A DNA stretch of 64,000 nucleotides from Opimibacter sp041746735 (GTDB lineage Bacteria; Bacteroidota; Bacteroidia; Chitinophagales; Saprospiraceae), in contig JBGTGP010000008.1 in NCBI GenBank assembly GCA_041746735.1, positions 65,463-129,462 of the forward strand, written 5' to 3'. The position numbers and the translations under genes are program-made. Below the pieces are notes generated by a model. It saw only the letters and a list, made by a program, of their open reading frames with translations, had not been told where the DNA came from and did not search any database. Numbering within the stretch: the stretch's first letter is position 1; each line of letters opens with the position of its first letter. Below are positions 57,584-64,000 of the stretch, piece after piece.

Positions 57584-60010
57584 TTGAATGGACGAACATC
57601 AAATCAAAATCACTTTCTGCATTTGAGCAAATGGAAAGTTCTGTTTGCAGGTCTTTTAGTGGTGGGAGGGTTAGCCTGGTGGTTTTGTCTGCCTGATCCT
57701 TTGTTTCCCACGACCTACAGTACGGTTTTGCTTGACCGGGATGGTCATTTGCTCGGGGCACGTCCGGCAAAGGATGGCCAATGGCGTTTTCCAGGAGTGG
57801 ATCTAAAGGTACCGGAAACCTTTCAACAGGCGATTATTCATTTTGAGGATAAGCGGTTTTTCAACCACAGCGGCGTAGACTTCCTGGCCCTGGGCCGGGC
57901 GATGCGGGACAATTTCAATTCGGGGCGTGTCATCAGTGGTGGCAGTACGCTGACCATGCAGACCATGCGCATGGCCCGAAAGGCCAGCAGCCGAAGTATC
58001 CGCCAAAAAACCATTGAAATATTGTGGGCGTGGCGGGCAGAGTTGCGGTATTCAAAAAAAGACATACTCCGTCTTTATGCGGCACATGCTCCCTTTGGCG
58101 GCAATGTTGTCGGACTCGGTGCCGCCAGCTGGCGATATTTTCATAAGATGCCCGATCAGTTGTCCTGGGGAGAAGCCGCAACACTGGCTGTCCTGCCTAA
58201 CGCGCCGGGACTCATCCACCCGGGTCGAAATCGCGAAACACTTCTAGCCAAACGAAATCAATTGATCAGGAAACTGGAGAAAGCCGGCGTCATCGACTCG
58301 ACCGAAGCTTCTCTGGCACTCGAAGAACCTCTTCCAACAGCTCCGCATCCATTACCCAATCTGGCACCACATGTGCTGAGCCATTATCTACAGGAAGGCA
58401 AAACCCTGTACACCACCATCGATATGGGGTTGCAGGAGCAACTGACGGAATTGCTTCAGCGTCATTCGGACATCCTTAGTCTGAATGGTGTCAACAATGC
58501 CGCACTCCTGCTTCTGGAAACGGAATCCGGGGCCGTACGCGCCTATATCGGGAATGTCGATCATGCCATGAAGGGACATCACAATGATGTGGATATCATC
58601 CGGGCCGAACGTAGTTCAGGAAGTATTCTGAAACCGTTTTTATACTGCGCAGCACTGGAGGACGGATGGATGACGCCGAAAGGATTGCAGGAGGATATTC
58701 CAACGTATATACGAGGGTATCAGCCACTCAATTTTACCAAGAAATATATGGGCATGGTACCTGCGGATCTGGCCCTGGCCATGAGCCTCAATGTGCCGGC
58801 GGTGCGATTATTGCAGCGATATGGTATTTTACCTTTTAAGGAGAAACTGATTCGGGCCGGCATCACAACACTTCATTTCAGTCCTAATCATTATGGCCTT
58901 CCTCTGGTATTGGGAGGCGCGGAAGTCAAGCTTTGGGATATCTGTGGTGCATACGCTACCATGGGGCGCGTACTGAGTCATGCCTATGTGTATGATCATC
59001 TGTATGATCCGGGCGACATCCATGGGCCTCTGTTGTTTGTTGAAAAGGCTACAGCCCAGCAAGCCCGAAAAAGGAGGCTGCGCGAAGAGAAAAAGGATTT
59101 GTCCGATACACCACCTGTATGGGATGCAGGAGCGGTGTGGCTGACCTTTGAGGCGATGCGTTCCTTGCAGCGACCGGATCAGGAAGGTCAGTGGGAGACC
59201 TTTCACAGCAGCAGGCCGGTGGCGTGGAAGACGGGTACGAGTTTTGGATATCGGGATGCATGGGCTGTTGGGGTCACACCTAGGTATACCCTTGGGGTAT
59301 GGGTTGGCAATGCGGATGGAGAAGGACGCCCGGGTGTCATCGGGCTGCATGCGGCTGCACCGGTGATGTTTGATGCCCTGCGGATGCTCGGGGATGGCAA
59401 CTCCTGGTGGTCGGCGCCATTTGATGCCTTACAGCCCAGGCAGGTATGCCGCGAAAGTGGATGGCTGGCGACATCGGCCTGTTCCATGACCGATACCGTT
59501 TTGATGCCTCGTCAGGCACAGGTGCCAGAAGGATGCACATTCCATGTGCAGTCCTATACGGACAGCCGGTCGCAGTATAGATATGATCCTGCCTGCATGC
59601 CGGGTGATGCAGAACTGAAACAATTTTTTGTCGTGCCCGCTGTGGCAGAGAGTTATTATCGCCGGTATCAGCCGGCGTATGAGGCGCTACCTCCATGGCA
59701 TCCTTCCTGCAGCGGGGCATCTACCGGTGGACAGGAATTGGCGCTGTTGTACCCGAGAAACGGTTCTAAAATATATATCCCGTATCAATGGGACCGGCAG
59801 CGATCGAGAGCGGTTTTTTCAGCCGTCCATCGTTCCGATACCGCGCAAGTCTACTGGCATCTGGATAAAACCTTTATCGGACGGACGCGTGAATTTCACC
59901 AGATTGAAATCGATCCATCACCGGGTCTGCATACACTCGTATTGCAGGATGAACGTGGATCGATAGTCACCACTACATTTGAAGTGATTGCAGATCAAGG
60001 GAGGAGATAA
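57584..60010 (+). CDS. pbpC: Penicillin-binding protein 1C
   Basis: Bifunctional peptidoglycan polymerase of 808 residues. One N-terminal membrane helix (about 16-34) precedes a GT51 domain (AIIHFEDKRFFNHSGVDF with catalytic Glu, GGSTLTMQ). The transpeptidase has the active-site Ser347 in RSSGSILKPF, SLN in MSLNVPAVRLLQ, and KTGTSFGYRDAW. A C-terminal BiPBP_C-type domain ends near 800. The start is TTG at 57584: no in-frame ATG exists between the A2M stop and the conserved region. A nearby ATG at 57588 is in another frame with a stop after 13 codons, and the next candidates are TTG/CTG codons. Operon partner of the A2M gene. Confidence 0.93.
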   Translation: MNGRTSNQNHFLHLSKWKVLFAGLLVVGGLAWWFCLPDPLFPTTYSTVLLDRDGHLLGARPAKDGQWRFPGVDLKVPETFQQAIIHFEDKRFFNHSGVDFLALGRAMRDNFNSGRVISGGSTLTMQTMRMARKASSRSIRQKTIEILWAWRAELRYSKKDILRLYAAHAPFGGNVVGLGAASWRYFHKMPDQLSWGEAATLAVLPNAPGLIHPGRNRETLLAKRNQLIRKLEKAGVIDSTEASLALEEPLPTAPHPLPNLAPHVLSHYLQEGKTLYTTIDMGLQEQLTELLQRHSDILSLNGVNNAALLLLETESGAVRAYIGNVDHAMKGHHNDVDIIRAERSSGSILKPFLYCAALEDGWMTPKGLQEDIPTYIRGYQPLNFTKKYMGMVPADLALAMSLNVPAVRLLQRYGILPFKEKLIRAGITTLHFSPNHYGLPLVLGGAEVKLWDICGAYATMGRVLSHAYVYDHLYDPGDIHGPLLFVEKATAQQARKRRLREEKKDLSDTPPVWDAGAVWLTFEAMRSLQRPDQEGQWETFHSSRPVAWKTGTSFGYRDAWAVGVTPRYTLGVWVGNADGEGRPGVIGLHAAAPVMFDALRMLGDGNSWWSAPFDALQPRQVCRESGWLATSACSMTDTVLMPRQAQVPEGCTFHVQSYTDSRSQYRYDPACMPGDAELKQFFVVPAVAESYYRRYQPAYEALPPWHPSCSGASTGGQELALLYPRNGSKIYIPYQWDRQRSRAVFSAVHRSDTAQVYWHLDKTFIGRTREFHQIEIDPSPGLHTLVLQDERGSIVTTTFEVIADQGRR

Positions 60011-60018
60011 GAGTAAAT

Positions 60019-60051
60019 GAAAAAAGGTGCCCTTCCTTTCGAAAAGACACC
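60019..60051 (-). terminator. Rho-independent terminator of the coaX-OMP operon
   Basis: GGTGCCCTTCC (60026-60036) / GAAAAGACACC (60041-60051) make an 11-bp stem with wobble pairs and a tetraloop, followed on the minus strand by a T run. It lies 34 bp after the stop at 60085 and close to the pbpC stop. Confidence 0.8.
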
Positions 60052-60084
60052 TCACTTTCATACTAATAGTCTTTATACTGTGGC

Positions 60085-61419
60085 TTAGTTGTATTTGCGT
60101 TTGATAAACCAGGAATTGTCGTTAAAGATAAAGCCGATTTTCCCCCGGACAAAATTGTCCGTCAGACGATCTCCTCCGGTACGGGTGCCCACATCCAGCC
60201 CGATCTGAAGCCAGGCGATATTTCGCTGGAGGATCAGGGGAAGAGCGGCTCCGGCGGTGATCGCGGTTTCCTTGACCTGGGCGCCTTCAATAATACGAGG
60301 ATCTGTTTTGGTATAAAATCCTGCCCGGTATTCGACCCGCTTCCAATATGACGTGATCGACTGTGCATCCGGGATCCAGGCAGCACCTGCTGCGATTCTC
60401 CAGGTGTCTTCCATGGTGTAGGGACGCGCTTCATTTTCATATTGACTCCAACGCCCTGCCTGGTAGTCGATCCCGAGTCTGAAATCTCCTGCATGGCGAT
60501 AGATCATGCCTATGCCCCAGGACCCGGGAAGAATCCCTTTGCCCGGATTGTCCTTGACCAGAAAGGCGGTATCCAGATCATTGGTGAGTTGGTTGAAAGC
60601 TAACTGGAAGGCATCTGATTCTGTGTTGAGCCTGGCATCGTTGCTGAAAAAGAAACCGGCAGAGAGTAATCGGGAAGGCTTGTCATCCGACTTGCGGGCT
60701 TTTTTAAGATCGAGAGGATGCTCATAGATCAGGCCAAACCTGTACTGTAATCCTTTATAGGCGGTAGTGGATTGAAAGATGTTGGTGTAGGCATTTTCCA
60801 GATCCAGAAACCGGGTATCCTCTTCGAAAGTCTGCTGGCCGTACAGATAGGACAGATTGATACCGGCCGCGAAGTTTTTGTATTTTATTCCGTTGCCAAA
60901 TGTGACCTGGTAGAGGCCACCGGAGCCTTTAAAATTGCGTTGGACCCGACCGATAGAATCGATATTGTCATTGATGCGGACATGATAGCCCACCTGACTG
61001 TATGGTCGGAGGGAGATGCTGGTTCCCCAGGAAAAGGCTGTCTCCCGTCGTTCCAGTGCTTCATTGAGGGGATTGATGATGGGAATATTAAGGCTCAGGT
61101 GATCCAGGTTGCCGCTCCAGATATTTTGTTTGTCATCAATACGCTTGAATGCTGACCGGCGGGTAAAAAAGCTGGTTTGCAGGCTGGTGTATTGGAGGAA
61201 TCCGAGGGATGCCGGATTGTCCAGATTGGCCTCAAAAAAATCATGATAGACCGATCCCAAACCACCCATTCCCTGAGAAGAAGGGAGTCCGGACTCCATA
61301 AAATCACCCAGACCAAATTGGCTGAAAGGGGAATTGTCCTTCGGCTGTGCTGCCATGCCAGTCGCTATCAGCACCAATAAGAGACTGTATAGCAGGGGTT
61401 TAGTAAGAAAGTTTGACAT
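60085..61419 (-). CDS. FadL-like outer-membrane protein
   Basis: A 444-residue outer-membrane barrel with a signal peptide (about 1-24, ending ATGMAAQ). The N-terminal stretch (NSPFSQFGLGDFMESGLPSSQGMGGLGSVYHDFFEANLDNPASLGFL) resembles FadL/PorV-type barrels with their N-terminal plug, and the C-terminus (GKIGFIFNDNSWFIKRKYN) is strand-like. Exact role unknown; relatives export or import hydrophobic compounds or act in T9SS. The gene overlaps coaX by 20 bp, so the two are co-transcribed, an arrangement I recall as common in Bacteroidota. Confidence 0.8.
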   Translation of the reverse strand: MSNFLTKPLLYSLLLVLIATGMAAQPKDNSPFSQFGLGDFMESGLPSSQGMGGLGSVYHDFFEANLDNPASLGFLQYTSLQTSFFTRRSAFKRIDDKQNIWSGNLDHLSLNIPIINPLNEALERRETAFSWGTSISLRPYSQVGYHVRINDNIDSIGRVQRNFKGSGGLYQVTFGNGIKYKNFAAGINLSYLYGQQTFEEDTRFLDLENAYTNIFQSTTAYKGLQYRFGLIYEHPLDLKKARKSDDKPSRLLSAGFFFSNDARLNTESDAFQLAFNQLTNDLDTAFLVKDNPGKGILPGSWGIGMIYRHAGDFRLGIDYQAGRWSQYENEARPYTMEDTWRIAAGAAWIPDAQSITSYWKRVEYRAGFYTKTDPRIIEGAQVKETAITAGAALPLILQRNIAWLQIGLDVGTRTGGDRLTDNFVRGKIGFIFNDNSWFIKRKYN

Positions 61420-62149
61420 TAAAAGCTAAGATTTGAAACAGGCCATGGTTGACCAGTTCGGGTTCAGCAAATATCGGACTATTTAGTTTGCCGGCCAAAA
61501 CGTCAGCATCTCCGCCGGTGATCACGATGGAGAGGGTGCTGAAAGCGTCTCTGGCCCGCTGCCATAGTCCTTCGATCTCCATAACGATGCCGAGGGCCGC
61601 TCCATTTTGCAGAGCGTGAAGGGTGGAGTCTCCAAAAGGCAGATCTGGCCATTGGGGTTCAGCCAATGGCAGCCGGGCGGTGAAATGATGCATAGCCTGG
61701 AGTCGCATCCGCAGGCCCGGGGCGATATTGCCACCCAAGTATATGCCGGAGCCAAGAAGGATATCGGAAGTGACACAGGTACCTGCGCTGATGATCAGGC
61801 AGTTCTGGCCCGGATACAGGGCATGTGCGCCACAGGCTGCGGCGATCCGGTCGCGGCCGAGTGTTTCAGGGGTGGAGTACAGGATTTGTATAGGGAGTGG
61901 TGTAGTATGGCTGAGTTCAAGTGCCAGACCGGGCAGGTGTAAATCCGTTACACCCCAGGTGCGCATACCTGATGTCGCCATGATCCCATGTGTGGGAGCG
62001 TGTTGTTTTACCCATGAATGGATGGGGTCTATATCATCTGACCCATATACAGCCGTATCCAGCAACTGACCGTCCTCCTCGAACAGGGCGCATTTGGTGC
62101 GGGTATTACCGGCGTCAATGGTGAGATGCGATGGTGATTGCAGATCCAC
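61400..62149 (-). CDS. coaX: Type III pantothenate kinase
   Basis: Phosphorylates pantothenate, the first step of coenzyme A synthesis. The 249-residue protein has the ASKHA fold: phosphate-1 motif LTIDAGNTRTKCALFE (9-24), the GRDR motif TLGRDRIAAACGAHAL, the phosphate-2 motif LIISAGTCVTSDIL, and the YLGGNIAPGLRMR substrate loop. CoaX enzymes need a monovalent cation and resist the feedback inhibition that acts on type I CoaA. Last 20 bp overlap the outer-membrane protein gene. Confidence 0.95.
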   Translation of the reverse strand: MDLQSPSHLTIDAGNTRTKCALFEEDGQLLDTAVYGSDDIDPIHSWVKQHAPTHGIMATSGMRTWGVTDLHLPGLALELSHTTPLPIQILYSTPETLGRDRIAAACGAHALYPGQNCLIISAGTCVTSDILLGSGIYLGGNIAPGLRMRLQAMHHFTARLPLAEPQWPDLPFGDSTLHALQNGAALGIVMEIEGLWQRARDAFSTLSIVITGGDADVLAGKLNSPIFAEPELVNHGLFQILAFNVKLSY

Positions 62150-62524
62150 GGTTTGAAAAGGTCAGTGTAAAGAAAGCAAAGTTACCCGAAGATGGCAACG
62201 GTGAAACTTTGGTCGCCAAAGCCCTGGCAACGTTTTAGATTTTTAATGAACGGGTCGTCCGGGACAATCCATAGTTATAAACGATAACTTATGGATTCAG
62301 TCGGGATTTTTGGCTCTGGCTTTTCTCGTGTCATCACTTTCTTTTACCCTGTCAGAAAAGGGACAGCCCGTTGCGATAGGCTTTTATCCTGGTCGATAGT
62401 TTTTTGGGTCGACCGGCTTCGGGGTCGGAGGGAGGGGTGGAGAGTCTACCCCGGGTTTCACACAGGGAAAAGGAGGGTAAGCCCTCCGGTCCTGGGAAAG
62501 ATATAGAAGAAATGGTTTTACATA
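62150..62524 (+). other. 375-bp gap with inverted repeats, no gene found
   Basis: Between divergent transcription of coaX (minus; -7 element TAACTTTG at 62177-62184) and the 3' end of the next minus-strand gene. Contains CCATAGTTAT / ATAACTTATGG (62269-62294), a near-perfect inverted repeat with a 5-nt loop, and a GC-rich block (62390-62500) with GGAGGGTAAGCCCTCC (62472-62487), a 6-bp hairpin without a T tail. A 71-codon open frame inside it is not convincing. Confidence 0.45.
62177..62184 (-). promoter_or_regulatory. -7 promoter element of coaX
   Basis: TAACTTTG on the minus strand (plus: CAAAGTTA), an exact TAnnTTTG match, 27 bp before the coaX start. No convincing -33. Confidence 0.45.
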
Positions 62525-63007
62525 TCATTGTACCACCATTTGTAAAAATTTCACATCTATGACCTGATATTGAACCGAATCAAATATTATTTTCTGTACT
62601 ACCTCCTCTTCTAGTCCATAGCCTATTTCCATTGTGTATGTGTTTGGTTGTTTGGAAATTTTATAAATAGTGATGAATAAGTAAGTTAAATGATATGTAT
62701 TTAAATACGGTTGAAATGTCTGTTTGTAACTGAAGACAGGATCTGTAAATATCGGGGGTGAAACGGAAGATAGATTAAAAAGGGTGTCAGATTCTATATT
62801 AGAATAATAAGTGCTGAATGTTACAAAAACCGAGTCCAATTTTATTTTTCTCCAGCTGCTTTCTTCTTCATATATATAATTTGCACTAGTTTGTACTAAC
62901 TGGTGGACTATAGCGGTATCAGAGGAAGGTCGTATGGTCTTAATGCAAGCAGCAGAAAGATTAAGGACAATGGTATATGATAGGATCTGTGGAATTTTCA
63001 TATTCAT
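62525..63007 (-). CDS. Unknown small lipoprotein
   Basis: A 160-residue protein with a lipoprotein-type signal (about 1-21, ending NLSAAC). The rest is beta-rich with many Tyr and Ser residues (ANYIYEEESS, VFVTFSTYYSNIE, NTYTMEIGYGLEEE). I do not recognise the family. It is AT-rich, unlike the coaX side, and lies 103 bp downstream of another unknown exported protein, so both may belong to an acquired operon. Confidence 0.6.
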   Translation of the reverse strand: MNMKIPQILSYTIVLNLSAACIKTIRPSSDTAIVHQLVQTSANYIYEEESSWRKIKLDSVFVTFSTYYSNIESDTLFNLSSVSPPIFTDPVFSYKQTFQPYLNTYHLTYLFITIYKISKQPNTYTMEIGYGLEEEVVQKIIFDSVQYQVIDVKFLQMVVQ

Positions 63008-63110
63008 ATTGTGCTATTGCCAATTCGTTGATAAACCAATTTTCAAATTGAAATTCAGAGTCTTAGATTAGACTGTTAAGGTATTAAAGAAATTAGTTGT
63101 AGTCAATAAG

Positions 63111-63797
63111 TTATTTACAATCTTTTTTTTCCACAATGAATTCATCCCTACTAAATTGCTCAAAAGAGAAGCTCGCTGGGTTAAAAGCTAATCTGAAGAT
63201 AGGAATTTTGTCTTGGCATAGTTCAATTTGAAATGTACATGATGCTGGGTAGGAATATAATTCGTCGCTAATAAAGTAATTCACGTTCGCACTCAAGAAA
63301 AAATAACTATCCTTTTTATAAATATCTGAAAATTCCAGGAGTGCAATATTGCCACGCAATCGTAACATATTCTGGATTTCCCTGAACTTGTGATGGCGGT
63401 CAATTTGTATATATTCTATAGAATACAGATTAATTATGGATGAATGATTGGGATTGAAAGATGTACCAAGTGGAATTGATGTTTCAAGATTGAACGAATC
63501 ATAGACGTGCCTTAAAATCGGGATTCGTTCTTCACGCCATAAAAAGGTAATGGAGTCAAACGGGATAACTTGGGTATTGAAAGGCATATTGTCATTGTCC
63601 AGGCTGATCCTTTTATGCGTCATAAATAAATCGAAAGCTCTTTCATATATATAGTTAATCTGGTCCTGGGTGAGAATAGGGTCTTTATCTTTTGAGGATT
63701 GGCCATATACTGGTATGCTATGATAAAATAGACTGAGCATAAAGAACATAGTAATCTTTATACTTAAGGTATTGTATGACAATATAATTAGGGGCAT
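63111..63797 (-). CDS. Unknown exported protein
   Basis: A 228-residue protein with a long N-terminal signal peptide (about 1-33, ending IPVYGQ; an internal Met at residue 17 gives a shorter alternative start). It then shows mixed helix/strand sequence: DQINYIYERAFDLFMTHKRISLD, a strand-rich middle, and CTFQIELCQDKIPIFRLAFNPASFSF near the end. No domain recognised. AT-rich compared with the rest of the window. Upstream gene of the small lipoprotein at 62525. Confidence 0.62.
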   Translation of the reverse strand: MPLIILSYNTLSIKITMFFMLSLFYHSIPVYGQSSKDKDPILTQDQINYIYERAFDLFMTHKRISLDNDNMPFNTQVIPFDSITFLWREERIPILRHVYDSFNLETSIPLGTSFNPNHSSIINLYSIEYIQIDRHHKFREIQNMLRLRGNIALLEFSDIYKKDSYFFLSANVNYFISDELYSYPASCTFQIELCQDKIPIFRLAFNPASFSFEQFSRDEFIVEKKDCK

Positions 63798-63891
63798 GAC
63801 AATAAATTATTAGAGAGATTACCGGGTTGATTGGCCCATGAAAGAAATGATAGATAGTTATTATACCAATCACAAAAAGATTTGTCCAGTT

Positions 63892-63899
63892 CAAATATA
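63892..63899 (-). promoter_or_regulatory. -7 element upstream of the unknown exported-protein gene
   Basis: TATATTTG on the minus strand, an exact match about 95 bp before the start at 63797, with TTTC about 17 bp further upstream as a weak -33. Confidence 0.35.
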
Positions 63900-63916
63900 A
63901 TGATTATTTTTAATGC

Positions 63917-64000
63917 GTGAAACTAAGGCCACAAGATCGTCTTGTGATCGAGGAACTACGCCGCGAGACCAAGATAAAGAAAATCTACATACGCTGTGCT
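63917..64000 (+). CDS. Possible start of a gene running off the right edge
   Basis: From a GTG at 63917 the frame stays open to the last base and reads MKLRPQDRLVIEELRRETKIKKIYIRCA (28 residues, split by the edge). The spacing of charged and hydrophobic residues (L-R-P-x-D-R-x-x-I-E-E-L-R-R-E-T) loosely recalls the helix-turn-helix beginning of IS630-type transposases or other DNA-binding proteins, but this is weak. An ATG four bases upstream opens a different, less convincing frame. Confidence 0.3.
   Translation, partial: MKLRPQDRLVIEELRRETKIKKIYIRCA

Noticed and set aside
62291..62506. 71-codon frame in the gap after coaX
   Set aside because: Arg/Gly-rich product over a GC-rich hairpin region; no homology recognised.

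Overview
The window looks like one contiguous chromosome segment of a Bacteroidota bacterium, probably close to the Saprospiria/Chitinophagia side of the phylum (the class is inference). Evidence: two secreted proteins with type IX secretion C-terminal sorting domains; Omp28, DUF6029, DUF6089, DUF6702 and DUF2911 family proteins; an F-type ATP synthase split into atpB-E-F-H-A-G and a distant atpD-atpC; an F0 subunit a with a secreted His-rich extension; many start-proximal boxes matching the Bacteroidota -7 consensus TAnnTTTG; and almost no Shine-Dalgarno sequences. I found no rRNA or tRNA genes, no CRISPR array and no complete insertion sequence.

Layout. 1-2.0 kb: 3' end of ahcY, a DUF6702 protein, yidD and, on the other strand, aroQ. 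2.2-7.8 kb: recQ, a TlpA-type thioredoxin, then DUF6029 and Omp28 envelope proteins. 7.9-13 kb: pheT, a short coiled-coil protein, zapA and rny. 13-18.7 kb: main ATP synthase operon. 18.7-21 kb: lipoprotein plus ABC exporter. 20.9-23.7 kb: membrane polyferredoxin and FAD oxidoreductase, convergent with and overlapping the ABC permease. 23.8-26.7 kb: two T9SS cargo proteins. 26.8-32.3 kb: PTPS-family enzyme, M48 protease, prfC, a PadR-PspC unit and a DUF2911 protein. 32.6-36.7 kb: two-component system, glycosyltransferase, mtaB. 36.8-38.6 kb: atpD-atpC. 38.8-41.7 kb: accessory operon of one lipoprotein and two predicted envelope proteins. 41.8-45.6 kb: scpA, an RsmI-like methylase, nadA, a PorG-like DUF6089 protein. 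45.8-48.4 kb: toxin-antitoxin pair, yjbQ, LysE exporter, HAD phosphatase. 48.4-51.9 kb: TPR/PD40/OmpA/SPOR protein behind a 2-oxo acid dehydrogenase E2 gene. 52-60 kb: alpha-2-macroglobulin and penicillin-binding protein 1C. 60-62.2 kb: outer-membrane protein and coaX. 62.5-64 kb: AT-rich tail with two orphan genes and a reading frame running off the edge.

Most of the window is housekeeping and envelope biogenesis. The points most worth a second look are: an 8-bp tandem repeat between a promoter-proximal ATG and the signal-peptide frame of the lipoprotein at 40.3-41.7 kb, laid out so that losing one unit joins the two frames (possible phase variation); a 21-bp palindrome in front of the padR-pspC unit; a toxin-antitoxin pair overlapping by 71 bp; an ATP synthase epsilon subunit without its regulatory C-terminal helices; and the polyferredoxin/FAD-reductase pair.
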